The notes: generated from the sequence alone by a model not told the origin. Positions 28,237-37,992 are shown, counted from the first letter of the stretch. The stretch is DNA of 64,000 bases from DAOUAT01 sp964551735 (GCA_964551735.1 CAZKEF010000002.1:124001-188000), one strand, 5' to 3'. Program-made: numbers and translations.

Positions 28237-28265
28237 TTGACAGCCCTCGCCAGTCAGTGTAAGAT
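28237..28265 (+). promoter_or_regulatory. Strong sigma70-like promoter upstream of the phosphatidyltransferase-sigma factor unit
   Basis: Consensus TTGACA (28237-28242) and TAAGAT (28260-28265) are separated by 17 nt, 40 nt before the ATG at 28305. It probably drives the CDP-alcohol phosphatidyltransferase, the ECF sigma factor and its DUF5667 partner. Confidence 0.8.
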
Positions 28266-28304
28266 ACGCTTAGACAGTTAAATATCTGCTGATGGGAGAA
28301 GATC

Positions 28305-28889
28305 ATGGTTGCCAACCTGGCCAGGACTTGGGGAACGCGCATCCTGGAGCCGATCGCTCGGCTTCTTGGGAGCTGGGGACTGTCGCCGAACGCTGTCTCG
28401 TTGTTCGGCTGCTTACTGACAGTTGTCGTGGCAGGCATACTGGCAACCGGGCATCCCCAACTCGCAGGCATCCTGCTCATCTTCACCCTCACCTTCGACG
28501 CCCTCGACGGCGCGCTTGCCCGGCTGACAGGGCAGATCACCCGCTTCGGGGCATTCCTCGATTCTACACTGGATCGCTGGGCCGAAGTCGCGCTTTATGG
28601 CGCACTCGTCTGGTCATTCTTGGGTTCAGACAACAACACGGGCGTTCTGCTGGCCGCGGGTGCGATGGCGGGTTCGCTTATGGTGAGCTACACACGTGCT
28701 CGCGCGGAGGGCATCGGCCTGCAATGCAAAGAAGGCATCCTCACGCGTTTTGAACGCCTCGTCTTGCTGATCGCCGGGCTAATCTTCAACCAGGTCATCT
28801 GGGCTCTCTGGGTCGTCACCGTGCTAGCAACCGCCACGGCCATCCAACGCATATGGGTCACTTGGAAGGCTGCGCGCAACGCAATCTGA
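28305..28889 (+). CDS. CDP-alcohol phosphatidyltransferase (membrane phospholipid synthesis)
   Basis: The 194-residue membrane protein carries the full family signature D-x2-DG-x2-AR-x8-G-x3-D-x3-D (DALDGALARL to AFLDSTLD, from about residue 65). About six hydrophobic helices are present. Such enzymes join a CDP-diacylglycerol to an alcohol such as glycerol phosphate or inositol phosphate. The segment SYTRARAEGIGL, then EGILTRFERLVLL, resembles phosphatidylinositol-phosphate-synthase-like and PgsA-like members. The exact head group cannot be decided. GGGAG lies before the ATG, and the sigma factor gene follows after 22 bp. Confidence 0.85.
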   Translation: MVANLARTWGTRILEPIARLLGSWGLSPNAVSLFGCLLTVVVAGILATGHPQLAGILLIFTLTFDALDGALARLTGQITRFGAFLDSTLDRWAEVALYGALVWSFLGSDNNTGVLLAAGAMAGSLMVSYTRARAEGIGLQCKEGILTRFERLVLLIAGLIFNQVIWALWVVTVLATATAIQRIWVTWKAARNAI

Positions 28890-28911
28890 GCGCAAAACGT
28901 CATCTGACGCC

Positions 28912-29529
28912 ATGAATCTGCTCAATTGGCTCGCCAATGCGTTATCTTTCGGCGCATTTAGCGTCGTAAAGGATAAGAACACGCGGCCTGAGCCAGCCGA
29001 GCACGACATTGTACTTGAACAGGCGAGCCGAGGCGTGCCAGAGGCGCTGGCCGCGCTGTATGACCAGTATGCTGACAAGATCTACAGCTACATCTATCAT
29101 CGCGTGGGGCACACCGATCTTGCCGAAGACCTGACTGGACAGGTTTTCATCCGGATGTTGGAAGCGATCCGCACCGGACACGCCTGGCGCACTTCCTTCT
29201 CGGGGTGGCTATATCGAATCGCACACAATCTGGTGATCGACCACTACCGGCGGAAAGGCCGCGCCATCCTTGTCGACTTGGACGACGCCGCCCCTGTACA
29301 AGCACAACGCGGGGACCCGGTGCAGGCGGCCGAAGCGATGATCGATAAGCTGCGGTTGCAAGCAGCGTTGGGGGCGCTTACTGAAGAGCAAGCCCAAGTT
29401 ATCACCTTACGGTTCTTAGAAGAAATGAGCATCGCAGAAACTGCCGCAATCATGGGAAAGACAGAGGGCGCGATCAAAGCGCAGCAGTACCGTGCGGTGC
29501 TGGCGCTTCGACGCGTGATGGACTCATGA
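28912..29529 (+). CDS. ECF-type RNA polymerase sigma factor
   Basis: The 205-residue protein has region 2 (about 45-115: ALYDQYADKIYSYIYHRVG, AEDLTGQVFIRMLEAI, GWLYRIAHNLVIDHYRRK). Region 4 follows (about 140-200: LRFLEEMSIAETAAIMGKT, EGAIKAQQYRAVLALRR). It should direct transcription of an envelope or stress regulon. Its TGA overlaps the ATG of the DUF5667 protein gene by 4 bp, the usual arrangement for a sigma factor and its membrane-bound antagonist. Confidence 0.93.
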   Translation: MNLLNWLANALSFGAFSVVKDKNTRPEPAEHDIVLEQASRGVPEALAALYDQYADKIYSYIYHRVGHTDLAEDLTGQVFIRMLEAIRTGHAWRTSFSGWLYRIAHNLVIDHYRRKGRAILVDLDDAAPVQAQRGDPVQAAEAMIDKLRLQAALGALTEEQAQVITLRFLEEMSIAETAAIMGKTEGAIKAQQYRAVLALRRVMDS

Positions 29530-31178
29530 AACAACGCCAGGAGGTTCTGCTCATTGAGCTCATGGCCGAATGTTCGGACATGCTGTTGGCGGGCGCGCCC
29601 ATCGCAACCTGCCTGGAACGCTACCCTGAGCATGCGGCCGAGCTCGAACCTCTGTTGACCACTGCGGTGCGCGTGCGTGCGTCGCGAGAGGTGCCGTTGC
29701 GCGCGCCGGAAACCGTTGAACGCAGCAGGGCCATGTTCATGCGCGCGGCACAGCAATTGGCCGCGGAGCAATCCCAGCCAGCTACCCCCAGCATTATCCA
29801 GCGTCTGCACGACGGATGGCAGCAGGTTCTCGCCGGGTTAGCCCGGGCCTTCAGCGGATACGCAGGGCCGCGCGCCATGCCGGCCGGCCTGGCGATGTTG
29901 CTGGTCGTCGTGATGCTCGGAGGCTTGCTGGCCACCGGCGCAGTCACTGCCTCCGCCAGGGCGCTGCCTGGCGACTTGCTGTATCCTGTCAAGATAACTG
30001 CGGAAAACATGGCCATCTTTCTGGCCCGAGATGCCTTGCAGCGTGAGGCGTTGCATCAGCAATTCGTGGAGCGCCGCCTCACCGAGATCCAGGCCATCGT
30101 GACCCAGGGGCGGACTGTTCGCCAGATGCCGATCACAGGAAGCATCGAGGCTTTCGGACCAAATGCCTGGCAGATCGCCGGACTGACCATCGAAATCACA
30201 GCCCAAACACAGATCGAAGGGCTTCCACAGATCGGCAGCGCCGTCGAAGGCGTGATACGGGCGCCGGGCGACGGTGGCCTGATCGCCGTCTACCTGGAAG
30301 TCATCGGGCCACGCGTGGCACAACCTTCACCAACACCAACACTCGCGCCGCCTACGCTGCGCCCTCCATCAACACCAACGCCCACGTGGATGCCGACCGC
30401 CACCCTTGAGCCGGCACTTAACGCCGTGCCGGCAGCAGTGCATTTGCCGCCGCAGCCTATCTTTGAGCCGACTGACGCGCCGACAGCCACCCCGACATTC
30501 ACGCCGACTGCTACGCCCACGGCCACTCGAACACCGCGGCCGACGTCGACGTCCACGCCAACGGCAACTACACCTGCGCGCGAAATCGTTAAAGGGCGTA
30601 TCCTTGGCTGGGTAAACAGCATCGAGTCAACCTATTGGCTCATTGATGGCAATCGTGTCGAGACGAACGAAGACACACTCATCGAAGGCAACCCCGGCGT
30701 GGGTTGGCGCGTGGAAGCCGAAGTGGCGCTCTTGCCCGGTGACCGATACCTCGGGCTGCGAATTACGGCGCTGGCACGTCCGGATTATGTCGAGCCCTGG
30801 AGCGCGATCGAAGATGTCAACGCCAAAGGCGGTGATGTCTGGATCATCGGCGGCTTCCGGGTGCATATCGGCCCTGACACCGTGATCGAGGGGGATCCCC
30901 AGATCGGTGACACAGTAGAAGTAAGCGGCGAGCGCCGAGCCGACGGCGAAATCTGGGCGAAACGCATCGCGGTGGTGCGCTCCCAAATTTACGAATTCTT
31001 CGGTGAAGTCCAATCTGTCAGCGGTTCCATCTGGGTTATCTCAGGCACCTCGGTGCGGGTGACCGACGAGACACAACTTATCGGCAACCCCAGTGTGGGC
31101 AATTGGGTAGGTGTAAGGGCTTCCATGAACAGCAGCAATGAGCTGATTGCGCTGTTGATCTACGTAGCGTCTCCCTAA
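29526..31178 (+). CDS. Membrane protein with DUF5667 and DUF5666 domains, candidate anti-sigma factor
   Basis: The 550-residue product has a cytoplasmic helical N-terminus (about 1-90, LAGAPIATCLERYPEHAAELEPLL). A TM helix (about 120-143) is followed by a DUF5667 segment (ALPGDLLYPVKITAENMAIFL). Next come a beta-rich DUF5666 module, a long Pro/Thr linker (about 265-350), and two or three more DUF5666 modules with the pattern VxVxGxxRxDGxxxAxxI. The coupled start with the ECF sigma gene and the N-terminal pattern support an anti-sigma role; this is inference. Promoters matching this sigma could control the secreted DUF5666 protein downstream. Confidence 0.78.
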   Translation: MKQRQEVLLIELMAECSDMLLAGAPIATCLERYPEHAAELEPLLTTAVRVRASREVPLRAPETVERSRAMFMRAAQQLAAEQSQPATPSIIQRLHDGWQQVLAGLARAFSGYAGPRAMPAGLAMLLVVVMLGGLLATGAVTASARALPGDLLYPVKITAENMAIFLARDALQREALHQQFVERRLTEIQAIVTQGRTVRQMPITGSIEAFGPNAWQIAGLTIEITAQTQIEGLPQIGSAVEGVIRAPGDGGLIAVYLEVIGPRVAQPSPTPTLAPPTLRPPSTPTPTWMPTATLEPALNAVPAAVHLPPQPIFEPTDAPTATPTFTPTATPTATRTPRPTSTSTPTATTPAREIVKGRILGWVNSIESTYWLIDGNRVETNEDTLIEGNPGVGWRVEAEVALLPGDRYLGLRITALARPDYVEPWSAIEDVNAKGGDVWIIGGFRVHIGPDTVIEGDPQIGDTVEVSGERRADGEIWAKRIAVVRSQIYEFFGEVQSVSGSIWVISGTSVRVTDETQLIGNPSVGNWVGVRASMNSSNELIALLIYVASP

Positions 31179-31237
31179 CCGTGGATGTCGAACGATCGAT
31201 GAAGTGATGAGGACAGCGAACCCAAGGAAACGCGACC

Positions 31238-33157
31238 GTGAAAGACCGCACCCTACATCGGATAGGACTTGTGATCGTAGCACTGGCTGCCTTGCTGTTG
31301 GGCATGCCCCGCATCGGCACACCCTTGTATGCCATGCCCATGAGTCCAGCAGACACCTCTGAGGTCGAGACGCGCTTTGAGGGCTACATCAAGGCGATCG
31401 GTGCCGGAAAGTGGCTGATTGGCTCGCAAAGCGTGCTGGTTGACAGCGCCACTGTCATCATTGAAAAACGTGGGCTTGCTGAGGTGGGCGCGTGGGTGGT
31501 TGTCTGGGGCACAATTTATGAAAACGGCAGCATTCGCGCTAACATCATCTCAGTGGAGCGGCCCACGGGCAGCAACGGACCCACTTACCAGTTCTCAGGC
31601 ATCATCTCGAAACAGCTTCCGGGCGTGTGGATAGTTGATGACCTGCTCGTTGAGATCACTGACCAGACGCAGTTGATCGGTGAAGCGCACGTCGGCTGGC
31701 TGGTATGGGTGGTGGCTGAATACACCGGGGACGGGTTCCGAGGCATCACCATCGAAGCGATTGCCGGCGCGCCCGAGGATCTACCTATCGACTTTGAGGG
31801 ACGGATCGAAGCGATCAGCGCCGAACAATGGCGCGTGGACGGCCGGGAGGTGGCCATCAGCACCAGCACAGTAATCCTGGGCACGCCGATGATCGACGCC
31901 TTGGCTGAGGTGCGAGCCACGCGGGACGAATTCGGACAATTGCATGCGCACATGATCCGCGTGCTGGATTCGGGGTCTGACGCCCTACTGGGCGCGCTTA
32001 CCGACGCTGCTGGCGTCACACAAGCAGACGCAGAGCCAGTAGACACCCCGGCCACAAGTCTCAACAGCATCGCAAGCCCCTGGAGCCCGCCCATCGCCAT
32101 CGCTACGGGGTTATCGGATGCTGCGCGTCCGTCATTGGCGTATAGCGCTGATGGGGTGGCGCATGCGGTATGGGAGGTGCGCGGCCAAGTTTATTATGCC
32201 AACCAGCCACCGGGACAGGCGTGGGGTTCATCGAGACGGATCGCCACAGGGCTTTCGCCCACCGTTGTTGCTGACAACGACGGCCGGGTCCATGCCCTGT
32301 TCCATAACGAGTTCTTCGGCAACTACGAAATCTACCATCTGATCCTCCGGGACGATCAGTGGTCGTTACCGATCAACATCGCCCGCACCGCCGGGGTCTC
32401 GATGGACCCTGCAATAGTGCTCGAAGGCAACGGCATCCTGCGCGCAGCATGGATGGACAACACGCCCGGTTATTGGACCATCTACACCGGTTACTATGAC
32501 GGTGCATTCTGGCGCAACTATCCTGTGCCAAATGCCCGTGGAGAGAACCCCTCCATCGCATCGGCGTCCGACGGGACAGTATATCTGGCTTGGCAGGACC
32601 GCGTGCCCACAGCATCGGACTACACAGGCACCTACGATATCTTCATCACCCAGTACAAGAGCGGCGCGTGGTCACTTCCGGTCAATGTCTCCACCCTGTC
32701 AGGGGTTGAAGCCACCGACGTAAGCATCACGACCACCTATGATAGCATGGTCCACTTGACCTGGGTCGCAGGAGAGCACACGCTCATGTACTGCACCGGC
32801 CGCAACCTGTACTGGCCCGTGCCGCAGATAGTTGTTGAGGCGTCAAAGCCCGTGCATGGGCCGCGCATCATCGCTGAAAAGGGTAAGGTATTGCATATAG
32901 CGTGGGATGAAGGGGATGCCATACGCGCGACAAAGGCCCTGCCTGCACCGCCGGCCTGGCCTGAGCCGGAGACCATCGTTCTTACCACTGGGCAACTCAA
33001 AGATGTGGCGCTAACAGAATCTCGGGAGAGCGGCATCACGATCGGCTGGGCTGACCTATCCTTGCCCAACGCCGCTGGGGTCTATGCCAGTGCCCAGGCT
33101 TCGAACCTTCCCAGCCCTCAAATCCGTGTCTGGTTACCTCTGATCGCAACGCCTTGA
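31238..33157 (+). CDS. Secreted DUF5666-repeat protein with a propeller-like C-terminal domain
   Basis: GTG 31238 is preceded by AAGGAA at 8 nt (639 residues). A signal peptide (IGLVIVALAALLLGMPRIG) leads to three DUF5666-type modules (about 45-250) similar to those in the upstream membrane protein. After a short linker, residues about 275-625 contain repeated propeller-like strands (SLAYSADGVAHAVWEVRGQ, PTVVADNDGRVHALFHN, PSIASASDGTVYLAWQD), as in sialidase/BNR-type propellers. No sialidase catalytic set is obvious. It ends IRVWLPLIATP, the tail shared with two other secreted proteins here. It is probably co-regulated with the sigma/anti-sigma pair. Confidence 0.78.
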   Translation: MKDRTLHRIGLVIVALAALLLGMPRIGTPLYAMPMSPADTSEVETRFEGYIKAIGAGKWLIGSQSVLVDSATVIIEKRGLAEVGAWVVVWGTIYENGSIRANIISVERPTGSNGPTYQFSGIISKQLPGVWIVDDLLVEITDQTQLIGEAHVGWLVWVVAEYTGDGFRGITIEAIAGAPEDLPIDFEGRIEAISAEQWRVDGREVAISTSTVILGTPMIDALAEVRATRDEFGQLHAHMIRVLDSGSDALLGALTDAAGVTQADAEPVDTPATSLNSIASPWSPPIAIATGLSDAARPSLAYSADGVAHAVWEVRGQVYYANQPPGQAWGSSRRIATGLSPTVVADNDGRVHALFHNEFFGNYEIYHLILRDDQWSLPINIARTAGVSMDPAIVLEGNGILRAAWMDNTPGYWTIYTGYYDGAFWRNYPVPNARGENPSIASASDGTVYLAWQDRVPTASDYTGTYDIFITQYKSGAWSLPVNVSTLSGVEATDVSITTTYDSMVHLTWVAGEHTLMYCTGRNLYWPVPQIVVEASKPVHGPRIIAEKGKVLHIAWDEGDAIRATKALPAPPAWPEPETIVLTTGQLKDVALTESRESGITIGWADLSLPNAAGVYASAQASNLPSPQIRVWLPLIATP

Positions 33158-33202
33158 CCACGCCAAACTCAACGCGTCCTGACGTCCACGGAGGCTAACA
33201 AC

Positions 33203-33679
33203 TCATGGCCGCCGGACTTCGCTGGGCACCCACCGTCGCTCTTCGAATACCAGGCCGCCTTTCTGCAGTTCCTGGCGGATCGTCTCAGCACTGATATCTT
33301 CAATCACGCCCTGGTCGACCAATTCCATACGCAGACGTTGCAATGACCAGGCATTGAACCGTAGCCCCAATTCTTCAGGATCGGTCGTGGCCATGTTAAC
33401 GATCGCTCGTCGCTGATCTTCACTAAAGAGCCGCGGCCGGCCTGGTGAGCGCCGCGGTTGGAGACCTGTCACGCCAAAACGATTGAACCGGTGCAGCCAC
33501 TTACGAACATTGATCGGATGCAGCCCCACCTGTCGACTGATATCGTGCACACCGATACGCTGCGCCGACAGCAAAATGATCTCAGCGCGCTTGGCCAGAT
33601 CGCCGTCAACCTGCAGCCTCACAAGCTCATCAAGCTTCGCCTTTTCATCGCTGTTCAGCGTCCGCACGTACAGAGCCAT
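33203..33679 (-). CDS. Helix-turn-helix protein derived from an IS630-type transposase (no DDE domain)
   Basis: The 158-residue product has two DNA-binding helix-turn-helix segments typical of the N-terminal third of IS630-family transposases: ISRQVGLHPINVRKWLHRF, then GLQPRRSPGRPRLFSEDQRR, then a winged-helix segment ending near ETIRQELQKGG. The catalytic DDE part (about 180 residues) is missing, and nothing homologous follows before the next gene. AGGAGG lies before the ATG, so it may be expressed as a stand-alone regulator or be a transposon remnant. I saw no clear terminal inverted repeats around it. Confidence 0.7.
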   Translation of the reverse strand: MALYVRTLNSDEKAKLDELVRLQVDGDLAKRAEIILLSAQRIGVHDISRQVGLHPINVRKWLHRFNRFGVTGLQPRRSPGRPRLFSEDQRRAIVNMATTDPEELGLRFNAWSLQRLRMELVDQGVIEDISAETIRQELQKGGLVFEERRWVPSEVRRP

Positions 33680-33840
33680 ATAGCCCTCCTGGTTACACCG
33701 ATTCGCTATACCTTTCGGTTAATAGCACTATTTAAAAGAAGTAGACGCATATCTCTCAAAAAAGAAACGGCCTCATAAAGGCAACCCGTGAAAATCACTA
33801 TATACGATATTATTAGCAGCACTGCCCAAACACAAAACAC
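33680..33840. other. AT-richer intergenic stretch
   Basis: These 161 bp between the HTH gene and the C25 protease gene are clearly AT-richer than the surroundings. They hold the AGGAGG ribosome site of the HTH gene (33685-33690, minus strand). I see no gene, terminator or clear transposon end in it. Confidence 0.4.
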
Positions 33841-36800
33841 CTATTGACCCAATAAATCAACGCCGATCAAGGGTAGGGCCACATTATGCGGCATTTCCAA
33901 CACCTGAAGCTGATAGGCAACCCCTGCGTAGGCATTATTCGACGTCACCATGATGTAATAGTCCTGCTCATCGAGTGCTCGCCACACAATACGGGACGCC
34001 CGCGTGTCAGGGGATGCGTCGTCGTTCTTTGCCAGCAAGTTCCCTGCATCGTCCCACAAAAACAGCACCGTGTCACCGCCATCGCCCAGGTTCAGGGTGC
34101 GGATCAGGTAACCCATACCAGCCCGCGCACGGAAGACGACCCAGTCTTGATCTCCTACTGCATCGTAGGCGTGTGGCTGCACCAGCGGAGAAGGGATCAG
34201 CCTGGTGGCCTGGGCAGGCGTATCGTCCGGCTCGAACGCGTCCCCTGTGACGACGATGACGTTGCCTTCCGCAGCGATGTTATTATCAAGGTCAGCATCT
34301 GGCCAAGCCGCCCCGATATACGCGGCCACCGACCAAAAGACTTGAGCCCAGGTCAACGTGTGGGGTATACGTCCTATCACCATCAGCCGTCCCTTCTCAC
34401 CGGGCTGCACCGCCGCGATATCCCACACGTACTGAGAACCTGCCCGTAGCGTGGCAACCGGTCCCGTACGCTGCACGCGCAGGTCGTCCAGCGCAACCGG
34501 CAGCGGCAGGGTGAGGCTGACGCCGGTGGCCGCCGCCTGACCCAGATTGGCATAGCTCAAGGTAAACGTCACCAGATCACCCATCGCCACCGAAGCAGTC
34601 GGCTCGATGACCTGGCTGAGCAGCAAATCAGCAGGGATCAGTTCAGTCACCAGCGGACCAGACCGATTGTCCGCCAGATCGACTTCGGCCCAACGGCTGC
34701 TGATGCTCATGTCAGCCTCGAGGGTGCGACTGCCGGTTGGCTGCTGATCAGCAATCAGCCCCGAGATGACAATCTGGCCGGACGCGCCCAGCGCTAACTC
34801 CGCCAGGTCCCACGTGAGATTCGTTCCCACACGCAGGTTGAGCGTGGGTCCAACCGCTTCCCAGGCAACATCCGTGAGTCCACCCGGCAGGTCAGCCTCA
34901 ATCTCGACTCCCTTCACCCGCGCGCTGCCTGTGTTGGTGTAACTCACCGTGTAAGTGACTGGGGCGCCGGCAGCCAGTGGTCCTTGCGTGCCCGTGGCAG
35001 TCAAGCTCAGATTAGCGGGCGCCACACCGATACGCGTTGCCGGGTCGCCAAGCAGCACATACGTATCGACAAGATCGCGAAAACGCGGCGTTCCATCCGA
35101 GAACCGCGCCTCCGTGTAGAGATGTAGCAGCCCGGCCGCGGTCGCTTCGCCCAAGACGCGCATATCCCAGTCAAAAAGCGCATCATAAAAGCCCTGGTGC
35201 AGATAGTCGTGCCCGCTGGCCACGCCCTGACCGGTCGGCGACCAGCTTGCCACAGCACCCCGCCCGGCGAGACGCACAACACTTTCGGCCACGCCGGCAT
35301 AGCGCGGGTTATGATAGGTGCCTTCCAGACACGTCATCGGCAACAAGATCGGGAGCCGCTTGCCGTTAGCGACTTGCGGCAGCGCGCTAACCCCGAACAA
35401 CAACTCAGCGGCCCAATTGGTCACCGAACTGTGTCCGACGTAGTTGAACAGCAGAGCGCCAGCGTTAAAGGCGTCCAGCGTGGCCTGCTGTGCCTGCGCT
35501 GCCTCTGAAACGGGGTACTCAGCCGATCCCAAATAGATACGTTGGATCTCGTACTCGGGCGGGAAATATGCGGCAGCCGCATCCGATGACAGACCGAACT
35601 GACCAGCGGCATCCGGATTATCTGCCACAAAGACCGCTCTTTGGCGCCAGGCCCCAGGCTCCGGCGTCGCCTCATATGCCACGATCTTGTTCACCATGGC
35701 CGCCAGCTCCTCCTGAGTGTTGACAGGCAGCCGCCCGAGATGAAGATCGGGCAAGATGTCATTCCCGTCCACAGCCACATAGCGATTATCGGCCGCGGTC
35801 TCACCCATCAGCGGATCAACAGCAGCCAGGAAGGGCGGTACGAAGGTCTTGACGCCGGTGCCCTCGCGATCCATGAAGTCGTACGTGCCATCTCCGACCA
35901 GGAGGACGTAGCTGGGCGCGGGCGCAGGCCAACGAGAATAAGCATAAGCGATGAAGTCTCGAATTGCGTGCGGAACGAGCAAACCACCGCTGAACTCATC
36001 GTAAACGTCCTGCACATCAGCGACCCGCACACGCAGACCTTGATTGCGCCGGTGTTCCACGAGCGGCTGCACCCCCTGTAGGAAGTCGGCATGAGCAATC
36101 ACGAGGTAATCGGCGCCTTCAGTCGTGGCGCGCAATCCCGACGGCGCATCAGCAAGCACTTCCAAAGGCTGCCGGACGCCGGCCGGTGAAAGCACAAAGT
36201 AACGGCCCCCAGAGGCCGCTGCGGTGTCGGAAAAATGGAGCACGTAACTGCCCGGCGCGCCGAACATCACGCCGCCCTCCAGGCGCACCGGCGCCGCCGG
36301 ATCGGTTATGTCATAAGCGAGGCTCTTACCTCCTGTCCATCCGGCAATGGCAAAGTGCATCGAGCCAGGTGCGGCCATGAACGCCAATCGCTCATCAGCC
36401 AGCACAAAACTGCGGTCATATGTCAACCGGAAGAAGTTCAGCCAGTTAACCTCCCACAACCGATTGAAGGCATCACGAGCGCCCGTATCGGCCGGCGTGT
36501 AGAGGGTCAACGTGTTGCTGCCCGGTTGAAGCAGCCCCTGGCCAAACGGCAATTCCACCAACTTGTTGACTGCCCCATCCCACTGCACATCGCCGATAAC
36601 TGTGCCGTTGATGTCGACACGCACACGGTGATCCGGCGCAACGCGCGCATCAGACGATGCACCCCATAGATCCAGCGCCAAAACGGCCGTTCCTGCCGGC
36701 AATGGATCCGTGACCGTAAAAGGCAGCGTCATCGTAAGGCTGCGCGCAGCACCCACGATGAACATCTGGCCCCAGTACCAATGATCAACATCCGACGCCA

Positions 36801-37992
36801 TGGGCATCGCGCTACGGTAAACGCGGTTCACTTCGAAATGCTGCGTATCAGGAAACGAAGACGCTGCTGTGCTGACAACTGGCGCCACGATGCGCGTCGA
36901 CATGCGCCGTCCCAGGCCATCACCTACCACCAGCCAAAGAACATTGGTCTCAGTGTACAGGCTGTCAACCTGCTCAGCATAAAAACGCACGATGTCACCC
37001 GGATCGAACCGGCCATCAGCTTCCCCTACCACCTCAATCGCCAACGCCTGGTCGCCCTGGTATAGGCTCAGCCAGCGCGGATCCAACGTCTCCAAGGGAA
37101 GGCCAGCTCGCACTAAGTCGACATGAGTCAGCTCGTAAACCCCGGTCTCTCGCAGGGCGACACGGTAACGGGTGCGCTCCAGAGGCAGGCCATCCGGAGT
37201 TGGATCCGCCACCGGAGACAACACGGGGGCAGCGGCGCGCCAAGCCGTCACGTAGTCCGGATTGATCACGGTCTGGCGCAGGACATCAACGAAACCGCTG
37301 GTATCAACGGCGCTCATCGCGGCAACTGCGCCACCCGCAAATTGCACCTCGACCCGCATATGAGACACAAACCGGATCGTTTGGGCAGCCGCACGATACC
37401 GCACCGGCTGAAGCATCAACCGCACCAGGCGAACACCGCGCATCACACCGGCCTCTTCAATCACAACCGTCTCCGCGGGTGTCAACGCGGTGCTGGCGTA
37501 GGCCACGGCATCCAGGTCGAACACCTCGCGCACCCCACCCTCGGCAGTCTCATCGTGGATCGATGTCGCGGCAGGGGCGAGGGGCGCGGGCAGTGTGCTA
37601 TCTTGCTCCGCCAGGACTGTAGCTGTAACGTGCACTTCTGCGCCGGGCGGCGCTGCCAGCAAAACGCTGCGCACTGGCAACATCGGATGCCCTGGCAAAC
37701 CTGTGCGCTCAAAACCCGCCAAGCTGAGCTGAGCGTAGGTCGTCTCGCCATCCGGCGCCTCGGCAAAGTCAAGGGTTATAGATCCTGGAACAACGTCTAG
37801 CACAACACCTGTCGCACCTACCGAGACAAGCCGTATCCCTTCACTATCTGTTGGGATGGACGGAGCTCCGTGGGCGATCGAACCTTCAAACACCAAGCTC
37901 AATACGGCCAATAGTACCCCAGCCAGGCTGCGAGCCCACCGGCCTTGCCACACGCCAGGCCGCCTGGCAAACCATCCATGCTTAATGCGCAT
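33841..37992 (-). CDS. Secreted gingipain-type C25 cysteine protease with DUF11 and PPC domains
   Basis: The 1,383-residue protein has a signal peptide (SLAGVLLAVLSLVFEGSIAHG) and an N-terminal beta-rich propeptide-like part. A peptidase C25 domain (about 630-1000) has the catalytic dyad H854 (NYVGHSS) and C888 (PMTCLEG). Family features YLVIAHADFLQGVQPLV and YVLLVGDGTYDF are also clear. Two DUF11 domains (about 1010-1250, VTYTVSYTNTGSARVKGVEI) and a bacterial pre-peptidase C-terminal-like domain (about 1265-1370, EPDDTPAQA) follow. It ends NVALPLIGVDLLGQ, resembling other secreted proteins here. AAAGGAG precedes the ATG. It should be a secreted endopeptidase; its Arg/Lys preference cannot be assigned. 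Confidence 0.88.
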   Translation of the reverse strand: MRIKHGWFARRPGVWQGRWARSLAGVLLAVLSLVFEGSIAHGAPSIPTDSEGIRLVSVGATGVVLDVVPGSITLDFAEAPDGETTYAQLSLAGFERTGLPGHPMLPVRSVLLAAPPGAEVHVTATVLAEQDSTLPAPLAPAATSIHDETAEGGVREVFDLDAVAYASTALTPAETVVIEEAGVMRGVRLVRLMLQPVRYRAAAQTIRFVSHMRVEVQFAGGAVAAMSAVDTSGFVDVLRQTVINPDYVTAWRAAAPVLSPVADPTPDGLPLERTRYRVALRETGVYELTHVDLVRAGLPLETLDPRWLSLYQGDQALAIEVVGEADGRFDPGDIVRFYAEQVDSLYTETNVLWLVVGDGLGRRMSTRIVAPVVSTAASSFPDTQHFEVNRVYRSAMPMASDVDHWYWGQMFIVGAARSLTMTLPFTVTDPLPAGTAVLALDLWGASSDARVAPDHRVRVDINGTVIGDVQWDGAVNKLVELPFGQGLLQPGSNTLTLYTPADTGARDAFNRLWEVNWLNFFRLTYDRSFVLADERLAFMAAPGSMHFAIAGWTGGKSLAYDITDPAAPVRLEGGVMFGAPGSYVLHFSDTAAASGGRYFVLSPAGVRQPLEVLADAPSGLRATTEGADYLVIAHADFLQGVQPLVEHRRNQGLRVRVADVQDVYDEFSGGLLVPHAIRDFIAYAYSRWPAPAPSYVLLVGDGTYDFMDREGTGVKTFVPPFLAAVDPLMGETAADNRYVAVDGNDILPDLHLGRLPVNTQEELAAMVNKIVAYEATPEPGAWRQRAVFVADNPDAAGQFGLSSDAAAAYFPPEYEIQRIYLGSAEYPVSEAAQAQQATLDAFNAGALLFNYVGHSSVTNWAAELLFGVSALPQVANGKRLPILLPMTCLEGTYHNPRYAGVAESVVRLAGRGAVASWSPTGQGVASGHDYLHQGFYDALFDWDMRVLGEATAAGLLHLYTEARFSDGTPRFRDLVDTYVLLGDPATRIGVAPANLSLTATGTQGPLAAGAPVTYTVSYTNTGSARVKGVEIEADLPGGLTDVAWEAVGPTLNLRVGTNLTWDLAELALGASGQIVISGLIADQQPTGSRTLEADMSISSRWAEVDLADNRSGPLVTELIPADLLLSQVIEPTASVAMGDLVTFTLSYANLGQAAATGVSLTLPLPVALDDLRVQRTGPVATLRAGSQYVWDIAAVQPGEKGRLMVIGRIPHTLTWAQVFWSVAAYIGAAWPDADLDNNIAAEGNVIVVTGDAFEPDDTPAQATRLIPSPLVQPHAYDAVGDQDWVVFRARAGMGYLIRTLNLGDGGDTVLFLWDDAGNLLAKNDDASPDTRASRIVWRALDEQDYYIMVTSNNAYAGVAYQLQVLEMPHNVALPLIGVDLLGQ

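Noticed and set aside
33680..33840. Transposon ends flanking the HTH gene
   Set aside because: The AT-rich stretch has no matching inverted repeats or clear TA duplication around 33203-33679.
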